Positions 1 through 11,674 of a stretch of DNA of 64,000 nt are shown piece by piece (the stretch's first letter is position 1; every line of letters begins with the position of its first letter). The position numbers and the translations under genes are program-made. Under the pieces are notes generated by a model. The model did no database searches. It had not been told where the DNA came from and saw only the letters and a list, made by a program, of their open reading frames with translations. This DNA is from Panagrolaimus kolymaensis. Lineage: Eukaryota > Nematoda > Chromadorea > Rhabditida > Panagrolaimidae. The stretch is taken from assembly GCA_028622995.1 (NCBI GenBank), contig JAJQJQ010000011.1, forward strand, positions 2,542,001 to 2,606,000, in the 5' to 3' direction.

Positions 1-1991
1 ATTTCCAGTGATTTCATTGATTTTCCCAACTGTTTAAAAGATTTCACGCAGCGTTTGGGTAAAAATGATTCAAATGAACGTTTGATTGCAATTGTGCGTT
101 CGCCATTTAGAATTTCGTTGTAATGTAAAATCGATAGGGCAAAGTTTTCGCCTAATAATTCATCTTTAAAAAAGCTATTATTAGATATTTTTTGTTTTCG
201 CCAATGAAAGAGAAAACAACATACAAGTGTAATCAAAATAAGGAATACTTTTATCGGTTGCAGTATCCTTCGGTTTATAAGAAAAGAATGAAACTTCCAT
301 TGTGTAACAAAGGCAATTGGAATCAAGTAAAGCTCCCATAGCTCTAAAAATCGGAGGTTTTGATAAATAATTCAAGAAAATTCTATGAGGTCTTATTAGG
401 CTGATTTATAGCATCCAATCCTTTCATAGAGTTAAAAATAATCATCTCTCACCTTCGATTAGTGCCAGCTTTTTCTGCATCAGTATTAAATTGGGTATAA
501 TTTAACGAATAATCTTCAGTCATTTCTGCAAGCAAATATGGAATATAAAGTTGTTGTTCGCAATGCTTTGGGTCTTTGGTAGTTAGATTTCCATACAAAA
601 ATGAATTCGTTTGCCTCGAATGTGAGTGCAAATCCACGCAAAGGCAAAGATCAATATGCTGAAATTTTTTCTCTCTTAAAGGACCCTGTTCATTTGATCT
701 TTTTTTCAAACTCGCGTTTGATTATTCCCTCATGCCGCAATATTGCAGAGTCCGTAAAGTTCAGTAATTTGACCGTAAAATTACTGTACATTACGGTACT
801 TTACGGGCTTTGCAATATTGCGGCATGAGGGAATAATCAAACGCGAGTTTGAAAAAAAGATCAAATGAACAGGGTCCTTTAACTTTTAGAGTTTACAAAT
901 TAAACACTCACTGGATTATTATTATATTGGATCAGCAAATTTTTAGTTGCATATATCGTTGGATTTCCCCATGATGATGGATTTTGCCATTGTCGATTTA
1001 AATCAAATCCCATCAAAGAGCATCGATAATTTCCAAGATACACTCCATCGGGATTTAACATTGGAACAATTTTAAATACAAAAGTTTCTCGAAGTTTTTG
1101 TGCCCTTGGATCATTGCTTACGAGAAATTCAAGGAATCCATGAAGCACAAAACTTGATGGAGTTTCACCTGGATGGACTCTAGCCGTAATAAAAATTATT
1201 CGTTGTTTATTAACAAGATCCGAACAATTTGTGATAGTTAAAAGATCGACTCGACGGCGTTGCACTGAATGTGTTAGAGGATCTCGCTTGAAAAATGGAA
1301 GGTTTCGTTGCTCAAGTTCCAAAAGATATTTTTGAAGCTTTGAATATGAATAAGGAATGCAATAAGCAAAATAATATTTTTCAGAATCAGGAAAAATATG
1401 AATGAAAGAAAGGATGAAACGATCGGAATGAGCTTTGCTACTGTAATAATAAATATTTTTTACAGCTACTCGTGACCTGGAAATACAATGAGTTGCCAAA
1501 AGAAAAGTAAGTGTAAGCCGAATAAATAATATTAGTCGAATTTTAAACCTTACCAATTAGTTTCAGATGCTGCTCTATAAACGGGTGCTGCTGAACCAGT
1601 ATCAAACAGAGTTCGTAACTTTGAAAAATTCACAACATTAAAAACCACTCTCTAAAAATTATGTTTTATCATTGTCATTACTTTAGATAGTCTCAAACTT
1701 GATTAATTTTGCCATTAGAAGCTGCAAAGTAAAACCAAACTCGATATTTTGGATTACAAGTATCAGGTCTTATAAACAAATCATATTCATTGTTAGTCAA
1801 AGCATCAACGCGACCAAGATTTCCTGTAATAATTAATAAAAGTTTAAAATAAATTTTCTCCCATTTTTAAAAATACGCAAACCACATTCAAAGTTGGCAT
1901 CAAATGTTAAATGATCTGGACCAGTTGAAAAGTTTGAATTGACATTTCCTACTACGGGATCATCTTCATTCTCGGTTTGAAGACTAAACAT
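1..1991 (-). CDS. ccpp-6: Cytosolic carboxypeptidase 6 (tubulin deglutamylase), 3' end cut by window edge
   Basis: M14 zinc carboxypeptidase of the CCP/Nna1 family, which shortens polyglutamate side chains on tubulin. Model: complement of join(<1..163, 225..343, 453..658, 912..1476, 1554..1651, 1699..1823, 1883..1991), with all phases consistent; 461 codons are present, against about 500 in human AGBL4. The N-terminal domain reads FDANFECGNLGRVD and FIRPDTCNPKYRVW, close to AGBL4. HPGE at about residues 212-215 gives two zinc ligands, LHSHS at about 309-313 gives the third zinc His, and MEVSFFSY in the sixth exon carries the catalytic Glu. GNYRCSLMGFDLNR is the CCP6-like substrate-pocket block. 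The ATG at 1991 gives the N-terminus expected from AGBL4, and an AG nine bases upstream could accept a spliced leader. The intron at 659-911 holds a MITE. The closest family is CCP6 rather than CCP1 or CCP5, judged from remembered sequences. Confidence 0.93.
676..882. mobile_element. Palindromic MITE with TTAA at both ends, inside a CCP6 intron
   Basis: A near-perfect hairpin of about 200 bp. The left arm starts TTAAAGGACCCTGTTC and the right arm ends with its reverse complement. The arms stay almost identical for about 70 bp each (for example ACTCGCGTTTGATTATTCC and its complement), then diverge near the centre. TTAA at 676-679 and 879-882 flanks AGGACCC...GGGTCCT, as expected for a piggyBac-type TTAA target, although TTAA is common in AT-rich DNA. 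It has no coding capacity and sits between the exons at 453-658 and 912-1476. Confidence 0.8.
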
Positions 1992-2836
1992 TGAAATTTC
2001 TTAAATATGTATAAAAAATTCAGTCGTTTTTTAAGTTTTATTTTAAAAGCCTTTTTTAATGCTGCGAAGATTTGATAGTTTCCACTTCGCTTCATTCATC
2101 CATTTTCTTTGCTTGCTTTTATTGAACTTTGAAGCATTCATCCTCAAATCCTGTGTCTCGGACTTAGAGCTGACAACTTTTGTTAAAAAATGTGTTTTGT
2201 TCAAAGCTTTTTTGAAGTTTTAAAATCCAAGAAAGACATTGCTAAACAAAAATTTGAAACAATGCTGACAACATTAATAATTTCAGATGGCAGAAAATTT
2301 TCATAGCAAATATAAATTTATGTTAGAGTAACTTCCCCATCTCTGTAATATGCTTTCATAAAAAAATAAATATCCATACGTTTTCGTTAAAAACAACTTT
2401 TTAATTAAAAAGTAATTTGTTTGTTTGCATTTAAAATTTAAAACTCTAATTATTATTATTTATTTATGTTATTAGCTTTCAGCAGCTGTTATAAAAACAT
2501 GAGAACGTGAAAGGAATATTTGTGATAATCTTTGAAACCTTGGATTTGGTGAGCTAAATTAGTTTGCTTTTCGGTTTTATAATAACACAACTTTTTAATA
2601 AATAAGTTTTTAATTATTAATCGAAATGTTGGTTTTGTTTTTTGGTTAGTGTATAAATTAATCGATAGGACTTTTCCTTTTCAAATAATAACAATAATAA
2701 TAAAAAAGAGCAGCTGTAATTTTTCCATAGACGCTTTTTTAATTTTGATATAATAAATCGAGTTCGTGCTACAGTAAAAATTTTTATTTACAATAAAAAC
2801 TAAAAATAAAGACCGGTATAAATTTGAATAATGAGT
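1992..2836. other. Intergenic, upstream of CCP6
   Basis: AT-rich DNA between two minus-strand genes. It would hold the CCP6 promoter and the 3' UTR of the secreted-protein gene. I see no exon-like stretch in it. Confidence 0.6.
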
Positions 2837-4371
2837 TCAAGGTCCAACGGCGGGCATCCAAGTATCGAGTGAAGGCTAAAATAACATATTTAATTCTTGG
2901 ATACTAAAATTTTGCTGGATAAAACTTACAAAAGCAACTCCCACACCAGTGTTAACGCCGACACCAGCAAATGGCACTCCAACGCCGAACATGGATTTAA
3001 CTTCCCCTCGTCTCCAATCAACTCCTGTATGTTGATTGTGTTTATAATATCCACCAACACCATAGTGATTATCAACATCAACGGTGCCAAGTTTATCAGC
3101 TCGAAGAGGAACATTAACATCTGTGCCTCCGCCACCTTCAACTCCAAGTGATTGAACTAATGGCATACTCCAACCCGTTCGATAACCATATTTTCCATCA
3201 ATCCAATTAGCACCAACTTCAAAGGTTTGGGACCAATAATCTCGAACACCCTATAAAAAACGTTAGTTTCAACTTTTAAAAGCCATACCAAAAAAGCTTA
3301 CGATATTTTGCGAATATCCACCGCCCCAACTTCCAAATGGAACACTTCCATACCAACCGGAACCAATGCCACCTTCCTCGTTAATGGGATAAAAGGGAAT
3401 ACCTTTGACATCCCATGACAAATTTAAACCAACACCCGATGTGAATGCATCACCAATAGCAGCAAGAGGATCACCTTGAGGAATGTAAGGTTTACAATCG
3501 CGAAAATATCCCATGCATTTTCCGACATAATCTTTTGTGAGCTGCTGTCGACCGCAATGTTGAACTGCTAAAGGATAAAATCTTGTGCAAAGTTCGCGTA
3601 GTTGTCGAGGATCATGGATGTGACTCAACTAAAAATAAAATTCATCTTGAATTTGTTATTTTTAGTTTCTGTTTTGTATTATAAAAAGAGTGTAAAATAA
3701 GTGTCACAAGGACATAGGTTTTTGCTGATAATTTCTTCTTGATTCGTGGAACACAAAAAAGTTGAAACTTTATAGGAACGAAAACGAGTTTTTAAACGTT
3801 TCAAATAAAGTTTGTGTGTGATTATGTAATTAAGAAAGGGTTTAGTTTTGATTTAAAATAACCAAAAAATAAGAAGAATAAACATAGATAGCAACTTTTT
3901 AAAGATTTTATAAAAACAAACGGGTGAATCGGAATCCGAGGTATCATCGCGTAAACGTGTTCGCCGACCACTTGGTGGAGGTCTTGGTTCTCGCAAAGGA
4001 GATGATTTTCTGGATGGAGTTGGGTGAAGTGGAAAAGGTTCATCAGCTATTTCTAAAATCATTTGTCAACCATTTTAATAGGCAGCAAAAAATACACAAT
4101 ATTAAGCAAATAAAATGGTTATGTACATGCATAAAAAAATATCCTAGCTACTAACCTCTTTGCACTGTCTTCTCTCTATTTTGTCCACAAAATGCTAAAG
4201 ATGGATTTCTCTCACATGCAGTAGCTACTAACCGATCTTTTGAACTCATACATATCCCTGAAAATCAAATATTCGATCAACCGTATGAATGCCTAAAGAC
4301 AGCTTACCAATATGGAATAAAAATAATGATAAAATAGAATATTGTATTATTATCCTACAAGTAATACCCAT
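2837..4371 (-). CDS. Glycine-rich secreted protein, function unknown
   Basis: Model: complement of join(2837..2875, 2930..3250, 3302..3628, 3922..4052, 4156..4257, 4308..4371), 327 aa, with phases consistent at all five junctions. The N-terminus has a basic start and a hydrophobic core (IIIQYSILSLFLFHIGIC), which looks like a signal peptide. Next come a short Cys-containing segment (CERNPSLAFCGQN), a proline/arginine-rich linker (residues about 57-99), a Cys block (LCTRFYPLAVQHCGRQ, GKCMGYFRDCKPY), and then about 200 residues rich in Gly, Val and Trp/Tyr with recurring GVG motifs. The start follows from the only ATG that opens a signal peptide in phase with the later exons. I do not recognise a named domain. 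The composition suggests an extracellular or matrix protein; this is inference. Confidence 0.85.
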
Positions 4372-4990
4372 ATTTCTAAAATTTTATTGAAGATATTTTA
4401 ACAAAAAAATCCAAATTCCACAACACTTTCAATTAAAAAATTACGTGTGGCAATGATCATCAACAAACAAAAAAATGCGATCAGATTAAAAAGAGAAAAG
4501 CGCGAAAATCGTTTATCATTTGTCAATAAATTTGATTTGATAAAAATTACGCAATCACAGATGAAAGCTAAATACGTAGTTGTTTTGGGTGGTTTAAATT
4601 AAGACAAGTTTAAAAAGAAAAAGAAAAATAAATAGAAAGCATAAAATGTTCGTAATGATCTAACTAATTTCAAAATCGATTTTTTTACCTATCGTAAATG
4701 AATAAAACTTTTTTTACGTCCTTGCTTCGAAGCACTTCTGTTTTAAGGTGAGGTAACTAATTAATTGACCGAAATATTTGATAGGTATAAAACTTTCGCA
4801 CTAGTTGAAAGAGAGTAATCGTTTCAACCTTGTCACAACTTTGATTGCAATCATGAGCAATAATACAAACTATTAGGGTTTGGAATCACACACACATAAT
4901 TGTATCTTTATTTTCATTCCCTTTTATATAACATGTAAACGCAATAAAACAAAAAGAAAAAACACATAAAAAGTTATAAACATGTTAAAG
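4372..4990. other. Intergenic between CHMP7 and the secreted-protein gene
   Basis: AT-rich, with no exon-like reading frame. It contains the 3' flank of CHMP7 and the presumed promoter of the gene at 2837-4371. Confidence 0.6.
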
Positions 4991-6590
4991 TTAAGCGCGT
5001 TCTCGAAGACGTTTCATTCTTTCCTCCAAAGATGCTGATATGTCGATCGCAGGAGCATTCGAGGATGTAGGCAATCCAGTTGTAGGAACTTCAGGCAAAG
5101 TTGAAATATTAATGATATTCTTGTTAACTTTAACAGCATTGTTACGTTCAGCGGATTTATCAGCTTCAATCAAATCATTTAATTCAGCTTCAAGTTCATC
5201 TTCATCCATGCGTTGATCAGCTGGAATAATACCACCAGTGATTGCATCATTAATTTCTTTGAAACCATCCATAGTATCATGCATTTCATCAATCGTTTTA
5301 TCAATCTAAAAACAAACAATAATTACTAATCAAGTTTTAATGGAAACTTACGCTTTCAACAGAAAGTCCTTGTCGATCGAGAGCTGATTTAAACGCTTGG
5401 TTTCCAATTTTATAAGCATCCAAAACTTCTTTTGTTTGACGACTTTCAGCAATTCTACCAAGCATAGCCATTAATTGTTGATATTGTTTATCCTTGTTCA
5501 AGATATCTTTTTCAACTCGTTTTCGCTTTGCGATGATATTTAATGCTTGTTTCTTATTTCTTTGACGAATAGCTTGTTTAGCATCTTCTTTGAGCCTAAA
5601 AAATAAAAGTAATAACATAATAATGTTTCACGCAATAAAAAAAACTCACTGATTTTCTCTATCTTCAAGTCTTTTGATTTCACTATCAAGCTTATTCATG
5701 GCAACACGAATGTCATGTACAGAAGCATCAGCATCAGTAAATCTAATAGGAGAATTGGATTTTTGATCCTGAAAAATAAAATAATAATGGTTGTTATAGC
5801 TATTGAACCACAAACTTTGAACTTGAGGATGCGTTCACCACTTCTTGAAGCCCCTTCTGTAACATCTCCACATTTGATTAAGTGATCAACAGCCAATCTA
5901 AAACTTGTTTCATCTTGTATAATATGTTGAGCTCTCTGCAGGAAATCAGAATAAGCTATGATAAATTCATCTTCTTCATCTTCTTCTTGAGCAAGACGAG
6001 CTTCAAAGGATCGAAGTTGAGCAGCTAATTTCTGTAAAAAAAAAGTAAGCAAATTAATAGTTATTACAAGAAAATTTACCATTATCGATGGAAGATGAAT
6101 GAGACGTTGAGTTTTGACATCAGGTTCTTTCCCACCAAAAGGATTGACAAATGCAAGACTCCATGAAACCCAACCTTGATTCTTTCGAGCAATATCTTCT
6201 TCTGTTTGTAATTCACCTTTTCTAAAAAAAAATTCAACATTATAGCAACAAAGACAACAGCAAAAAAAACTAACTTGTAAAGTTCAATCATAACAGCTTC
6301 GAGTGGTGTTGGAAATAAATCACCTTTGCGAAACTTGTGTCTCAATTGGGCGAAATCCACGATGCCACTTTTAGAAACTTCACAATATTTTGCAATGCAA
6401 TGGCCCCAAAAATCGATTTTTCTTTTGAATTGTACAGGTTCAACGTCTTTTGGCTAAAAATAAAAAGTGTAAAATTAGAAAAATATAAAAAAAAGTATAT
6501 TACCTTCATATTAGAAAACATCGAGCGTGTTGTCGTTTTATCCCATTCGGGATGAAGATAAGAAGATGATGTTGTTGTGGTGTCCATCAT
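4991..6590 (-). CDS. chmp-7: CHMP7, ESCRT-III component of nuclear-envelope sealing
   Basis: Charged multivesicular body protein 7. With LEM2 it recruits ESCRT-III to holes in the reforming nuclear envelope. Model: complement of join(4991..5305, 5352..5595, 5650..5768, 5816..6031, 6080..6221, 6275..6453, 6504..6590), 433 aa and all phases consistent. The N-terminal half (residues about 15-190) is the CHMP7-type winged-helix region, with FWGHCIAKYCEVSKSG and GGKEPDVKTQRLIHLPS. The C-terminal half is a Snf7 domain: a basic, coiled-coil helix pair (LDSEIKRLEDRENQLKEDAK, RNKKQALNIIAKRKRVEKD) and an acidic tail (MDEDELEAELNDLIEADKS) like other CHMPs. It ends LEERMKRLRERA. Two ATGs start the frame (6590 and 6587); I used the first. 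It is divergent from the GPCR at 7294. Confidence 0.93.
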
Positions 6591-7293
6591 AGTTTTAAAA
6601 TCATAAAAGTTAAAAAAGACAATCAGTAAAACTTATAGATAATTCTTGAAGTATCGAAAAAACTATCAAGAAAATTATTGCCGCTCAAACGAAAATAGTT
6701 TCTGGCGTTTGGGTTTTAACAAAATCCCGCGTGTTTTTGAATTAGATTTTTTTATATTACTGTAATTTTTTGCAACAACCTTTTGATTAAAATATGCTTT
6801 CTTTAATTAATAATCCATAATTAATTATTACTTTTGTTGAGGCTTTTGGGATTTGCCACATTCGTTTAACACAAAGACATTGGAGATTAAAATTAAAAAT
6901 AACTTAAAGATTTTTACAGTACCAAAAAACTTTTTAATAAATACATTTTTTTATTGTGTTTATTTCTGTATCGTTGAATTCATGGAATTAGATCGTAAAT
7001 CAAATAATATATCTTTTACGTCGAAAAGAGAATTAACAATTTTATTATTACCATCAAAATTCAAAAAATAATAAACTTATTATGGTCGGTAAATAAATTG
7101 TTTTTTTCTTTAATTTTTATTGATGGAAAAGCACCTGTTTTACTTCTTCTTTTTTTTACCTTTCAAGAATAGAGTTCACTTTTTTGCAAAAACACAGAAA
7201 AGCTCGACCAAAATAATTGAAGCAAAATAAAATTTTGTTTTTGTCATTCTTTAAACTTTACTTTTATTTGTAGCAACCAGAAGCAGAAAAAAG
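6591..7293. promoter_or_regulatory. Divergent intergenic region (CHMP7 / GPCR)
   Basis: A 703-bp AT-rich spacer between head-to-head genes, which must contain both promoters. TTTGTAG at 7268-7274, shortly before the GPCR start at 7294, could be a splice or trans-splice acceptor. I can name no specific factor site. Confidence 0.5.
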
Positions 7294-8499
7294 ATGGCGT
7301 TTTACATTTATGAGATTTCAATGTTGTCATATTTTGCACATTTATATTTGATTATAATTTTAACAATAACTTCCATAATATTTCCATTATTAACTTATGT
7401 AATTTTAACCAAATCCACAAAAGAAATGGCTGCATATAAAATTTATTTATGTTTGGAAATGTTTTGGAGTTTTTTCTTTTCCGTTATTTTTGGGCTTATG
7501 CGACCTGTAGTTTATTTTCCATATATGATGGCACGAATTACTGGACCTTTGAATATTCTTTGCACCGAGCATGGATGTCATCTTGCTGTGGAATTGTTAT
7601 TCTTTGCTGGAGCCGCTTATGCCCAATCTTTATTTTTTATTGCATTATTTCGTCTTTGGCGGGTTTTACCCATGACATTAATATACAATATGGATAAAGG
7701 CCATCGTCGTCTTCTCTTCCATATTTTAATGTTGGTCATTCCTTGCATCGTTTATGTAACACCAATAACTTTGGCACGTGTGGATACATCAAAAATGCTA
7801 CCATACATGATTCTGAAAGCACCCCATTTAAATTTTATTTCCAAATTTCAAAACCAATTAGTTATTTATAATAATCCCGAGAATGGAGATTTCTGGGTAA
7901 AATTTATTTACATTTTATTAGCCTTAACTATGTTATTTATTGTAACTTTATCACCAATTGTATTAGCTATAATTGGATTTATGACGAGATATTCTAAAGA
8001 TCGTATGTCTTTGTTAAGATATAAAATGTCCATGATGTTATTTCAAACATTAATTATTCAAGTTGTATGTTTTTACCATTTTTTGTTGTTGCAAAAAGGT
8101 GCATGTGTCTTTTGTTTGTCTGCTATTATTAACTTGTGCTTTTACAACATTTTTGCAACCAATAATAATTTTAATTATTATATTTTTTAGATTCTTGCAT
8201 TTTCTATGCTTGCATTCCCATTAATTGTTGCAATAATTTTTGCTAAATTAGAAATTTCATATTCGGATTCTGTAGTTCAAATTGCGGGTATTATTGCTTC
8301 AACTCATTCCTTGGCTGAATTTGCAACAATTATTTATACGATTAAACCATATCGAAGACATTTGTTTGCCATCTTCAAAAATGCTTTCAGCGGATTACAA
8401 TCAAAATTACCCGACAGATGGCATTCCAGAATTTCATTTATTTCAACTTCCAATGGAATTTATTCTATCTCAGATAATGCTAATCATCTGTCAAGTTGA
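7294..8499 (+). CDS. Serpentine chemoreceptor, Str-superfamily-like (srh/sri type)
   Basis: Seven-transmembrane receptor of the nematode-expanded chemosensory type. Model: join(7294..8064, 8191..8499), 359 aa; the single intron is phase 0. Hydrophobic segments fall at about residues 12-38, 48-68, 90-118, 140-162, 205-235, 248-272 and 280-305. The end of the last helix reads IYTIKPYRRHLF. The PYR motif after TM7 is characteristic of the Str superfamily (Srh, Sri, Srd, Str). The C-tail is short and Ser-rich. I could not decide between srh and sri from motifs alone. No second receptor copy lies in the window, although such genes are often clustered. Confidence 0.85.
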
Positions 8500-11206
8500 G
8501 GTCAATTATTTTAGCAAAACTTGGAGTTACTAATCACATACACCACGCAGACGGGTTATGGTAGCTCTTATTTCATCAAAATTTTTACAATTGTGTTTTT
8601 TTAAATAAATTTTTCCGTTTATGGTACAATAAATCTTTAAATAAAAGCTATAAATAAACACTACAAAATACGAAAGACTTTTTGTTTCAATTTTTTTATT
8701 CTGCATTTAAAAAAAGTTCTTGGAAAAAATTCAAAAATAAGCACTCCAAAAACAAACACAAAAAATTCCATCAAAGGTGAAAGACCAAAAACGTCCACAA
8801 AAACAAATAAGAAAAAAAAATTCAATGAAAAAAAACTTTAATGATTTACAAGATTGCACGTTTTTGTTTGGTTTAAAAAAACTTGTATGTATTGTTTTTG
8901 ATTATTATTAAAAAAAACATTTTGAGCGGAAAAGGCGTTATTGGATCGAAATTTTTTTTGTTACACAAAAAATGTGATCCTTGAATTTTCTGGTTTACAT
9001 TCAGCCGATGAAATTGTATTTCTTATAGTTTTGCTTGAAGGTCAGTAACCACCAACAAGAAAGTTATTCAAACAAAAAAAACTTTAAGAAAAAAGTTTCA
9101 TGAATCAAGAGTCCAAGTTTCTTGATAGACATCAATAATTATGACAAAGTAAAAAATAAATAAAGGGGTCACGAGGAAATGATTTCAATCGCCGGAGGCT
9201 TTTGTCTGGGTCAAAACCATCTGTGTCGTAAAAGTGAAGGCAAAAAAAATAAAAAATAAACGCAAACAATGGATGGTTTTCAAAAGTTTACTAACTTTTT
9301 ATTTATGATTTATGTATGTTTATTCAAAAACTCTAAAAAAGCAGTGATTGACTTTAGAAATAATAAATTATCATTGCCTTTATTATTTTGTTCCACATTC
9401 AAGAAACTGTGTAGTAAGTTGGTAGTAGTAGTACCACACACGCAAATAAAAAAGAAGGAAAAGATGATCGACGATTGTTTTTTATGAAATCGCGCCACGT
9501 TTTTCTTTCATTCTTCCGCCTATGTATTATTTGTTTGATGTTTCAATAAATGATCAACAGAAGGCTCTTTGCCAACTGTATCCATCTCTTTTTCTCAAAC
9601 CATAAAAATATGTTTTTGGAAGTTTTAAGTGTTACAAAAAAATAGAATAATCGTCATCAATCTTTCTTTTTAACTTTTTTGGAGTATAAAAAGAAGATCA
9701 AAAATAAAAAAGAAATTCGTGAAACAAAAGTTAGTTTTTGATTTAAAAAAATGCTTTTTTTGATTCATGTTCGTTTAATTTTTTGTTTATTTTCTCTAAC
9801 TTAAAGAAGTTACAGGATCCTCTAAAATGGAACATCTCACAACCATGAAACTATATCGCTTTACTTTTATTTTTCTTTCATTTTTTTTCAGTTCTAAAAG
9901 TATTTATTTTTTTGTCCACCACTTAATTAAACCATTTTCAAAAAATACTAAAAAAACCGTTCGTTCTTTGTTTCTTTTTCTTCGGCCATTCCGGTTTTCT
10001 TAAACAAAAAACTCTGTAACTTCCAACCTTTTTTTGCAACACTTTGACCTCTCCGTACCTATTACTACCTCCCATCATAAAAATAAACCCTTTACAAATT
10101 TGTCTTACTTATGTAAGAAAAAACCGGAACCATAAAAAAATAATTTAACCTATGCAATTACGTCAACTATGACAAAATAGCCATTGGCGCCAAATACTTT
10201 TTTCTTTTGATAACAATTAATAAATAACCTTGGACATAACTTTTCCAAGGACATATTTAGTACAAATTATTGAAAATAAAAAAAAGAAGAAAATGATATC
10301 AAATATTTAGAATTTGGCAAAAGTAAAAAAGTTTTTAGGCCAGATTTTTTTTTGCAATGAAACTTTTGTAGTTGCTGAAATTCTTTTCAATTCAAAAGCC
10401 TTTGTGCTTCAATTTTAAAGTACTTTTTTGGTACAAAATTATTGTATTTAAAAAACGTCTATCGCTTTAATTATAATTAAAAAAGATCAATTTTTGGAAG
10501 GTATAAAATGGTTTGGTGTGGCATTGTTTTAGTCAAACCTTTAGACTTCAAACAAATTTTCTTGTTACAGCCTTCCTTGTTTTAGCCGAATATCTAGCTA
10601 AAATAAGACTAAAGATAGGCTAAAAAATAACCATTAAAAAAGACGGAAATATGCTTTTTAATGGACCTTCTTTTTTTTTGCTTTGGCTCAAATCCAACCT
10701 TTTTTTTAAAGTCTAACACCCTCGCATAATATTTTTTTGGGTTTTATTAGTTCCTCTTTCTTTTGCAATTCCAAGGTTTGGATGTTCTAAAAATTAGAAG
10801 GATTATTTGACGTTTTGGCAGAAAAAAACAAAACAAAATTTATGTTTGTTTCCAATGTCATTTGTTGTTTAACAAAAAAACAAAAAGCTTTCATTTCCGT
10901 AACAAGGATGAAGCCGGATGAATCCAAAAATGTTAAAGCTTGTTTTTTTGTTTTGTTACGTCATGTTGATTGAAAGCTTTGATTAAACGAATACTTTCAC
11001 GCAAAAAAATAAATAAATACAAAAGTGCTACTATCTATTGTCCCAAAAGCTTCTTTTAAAAAATATTTATCTTGTTAAAATCGTTCGTGGTTGCTTCGCT
11101 GTAAAATGTTTCGTGTCATTTTTAAAAAACTTATATGAGATTACGGTAACCGTGCGTTCTTTTTAAAATTAATTTGGTCTTATTTATTGTAGTTTTCTTT
11201 CAGATA
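8500..11206. other. Gene-free AT-rich stretch
   Basis: About 2.7 kb dominated by poly-A/poly-T tracts. AATAAA-like polyadenylation signals for the GPCR gene occur at about 8603-8645. A less AT-rich patch at 9165-9245 is discussed as a finding. Otherwise I see nothing. Confidence 0.55.
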
Positions 11207-11413
11207 ATGTCATTTAAATTATTGCTAGTTTTATTATTTATATCTGCTGCTATACCGACGGCTTCAATACATAATTTATTTCCTGAAGATAAACCAATCA
11301 GAAGATTATCACCAAGCATGAGCAACTTTTGCTTAATACATCCAAATATTTGTAAATTAGCTGCAGAAGAATTAAAAAGAGCTCGAGAAAATGATATTGA
11401 TAATTATCGATAG
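11207..11413 (+). CDS. Small secreted peptide, unknown
   Basis: Single-exon ORF of 68 aa. The N-terminus MSFKLLLVLLFISAAIPTAS is a textbook signal peptide. The mature part (about 48 aa) contains two Cys (NFCLIHPNICKLAAEEL) and an acidic/basic tail ending ENDIDNYR. I chose the ATG at 11207 because TTTCTTTCAG ends three bases before it (11194-11203), a strong splice or trans-splice acceptor. An in-frame upstream extension to 11174 would lie before that acceptor. An AATAAA signal follows at about 11468. I do not recognise the family. No dibasic-flanked repeats are visible, so a classical neuropeptide precursor is not supported. Confidence 0.7.
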   Translation: MSFKLLLVLLFISAAIPTASIHNLFPEDKPIRRLSPSMSNFCLIHPNICKLAAEELKRARENDIDNYR

Positions 11414-11674
11414 CTTCGTATAAAATTATAAAGATGCTTTCATTTTATTTGTATATACTTTGCCGAAAATAAAACCCTTTTATTATAAATTATTTTAAAA
11501 TTTTTAAAACATTAGATATCAAAAAACAGAATCATAAATAATAAAGAAAAAAAAAACACCCGCGATTTGCTTCTACAAAAACATACAAAAGAAAACAATA
11601 ACCTATGAAACCTTTAAACCAAAAACAAGCAAATAATAATAAAAGTTTAACATTTTAGTGCCAGCACTGTTTCT

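Noticed and set aside
601..828. Plus-strand 75-codon frame
   Set aside because: It spans the CCP6 exon antisense and the palindromic MITE; not coding.
1690..1712. AAGTTTGAGA-like match to the end of the nematode spliced-leader exon
   Set aside because: It is the exon/intron boundary of CCP6 (CAA followed by donor GTTTGAG). The rest of an SL1 gene (leader start, Sm site, stem-loops) is absent.
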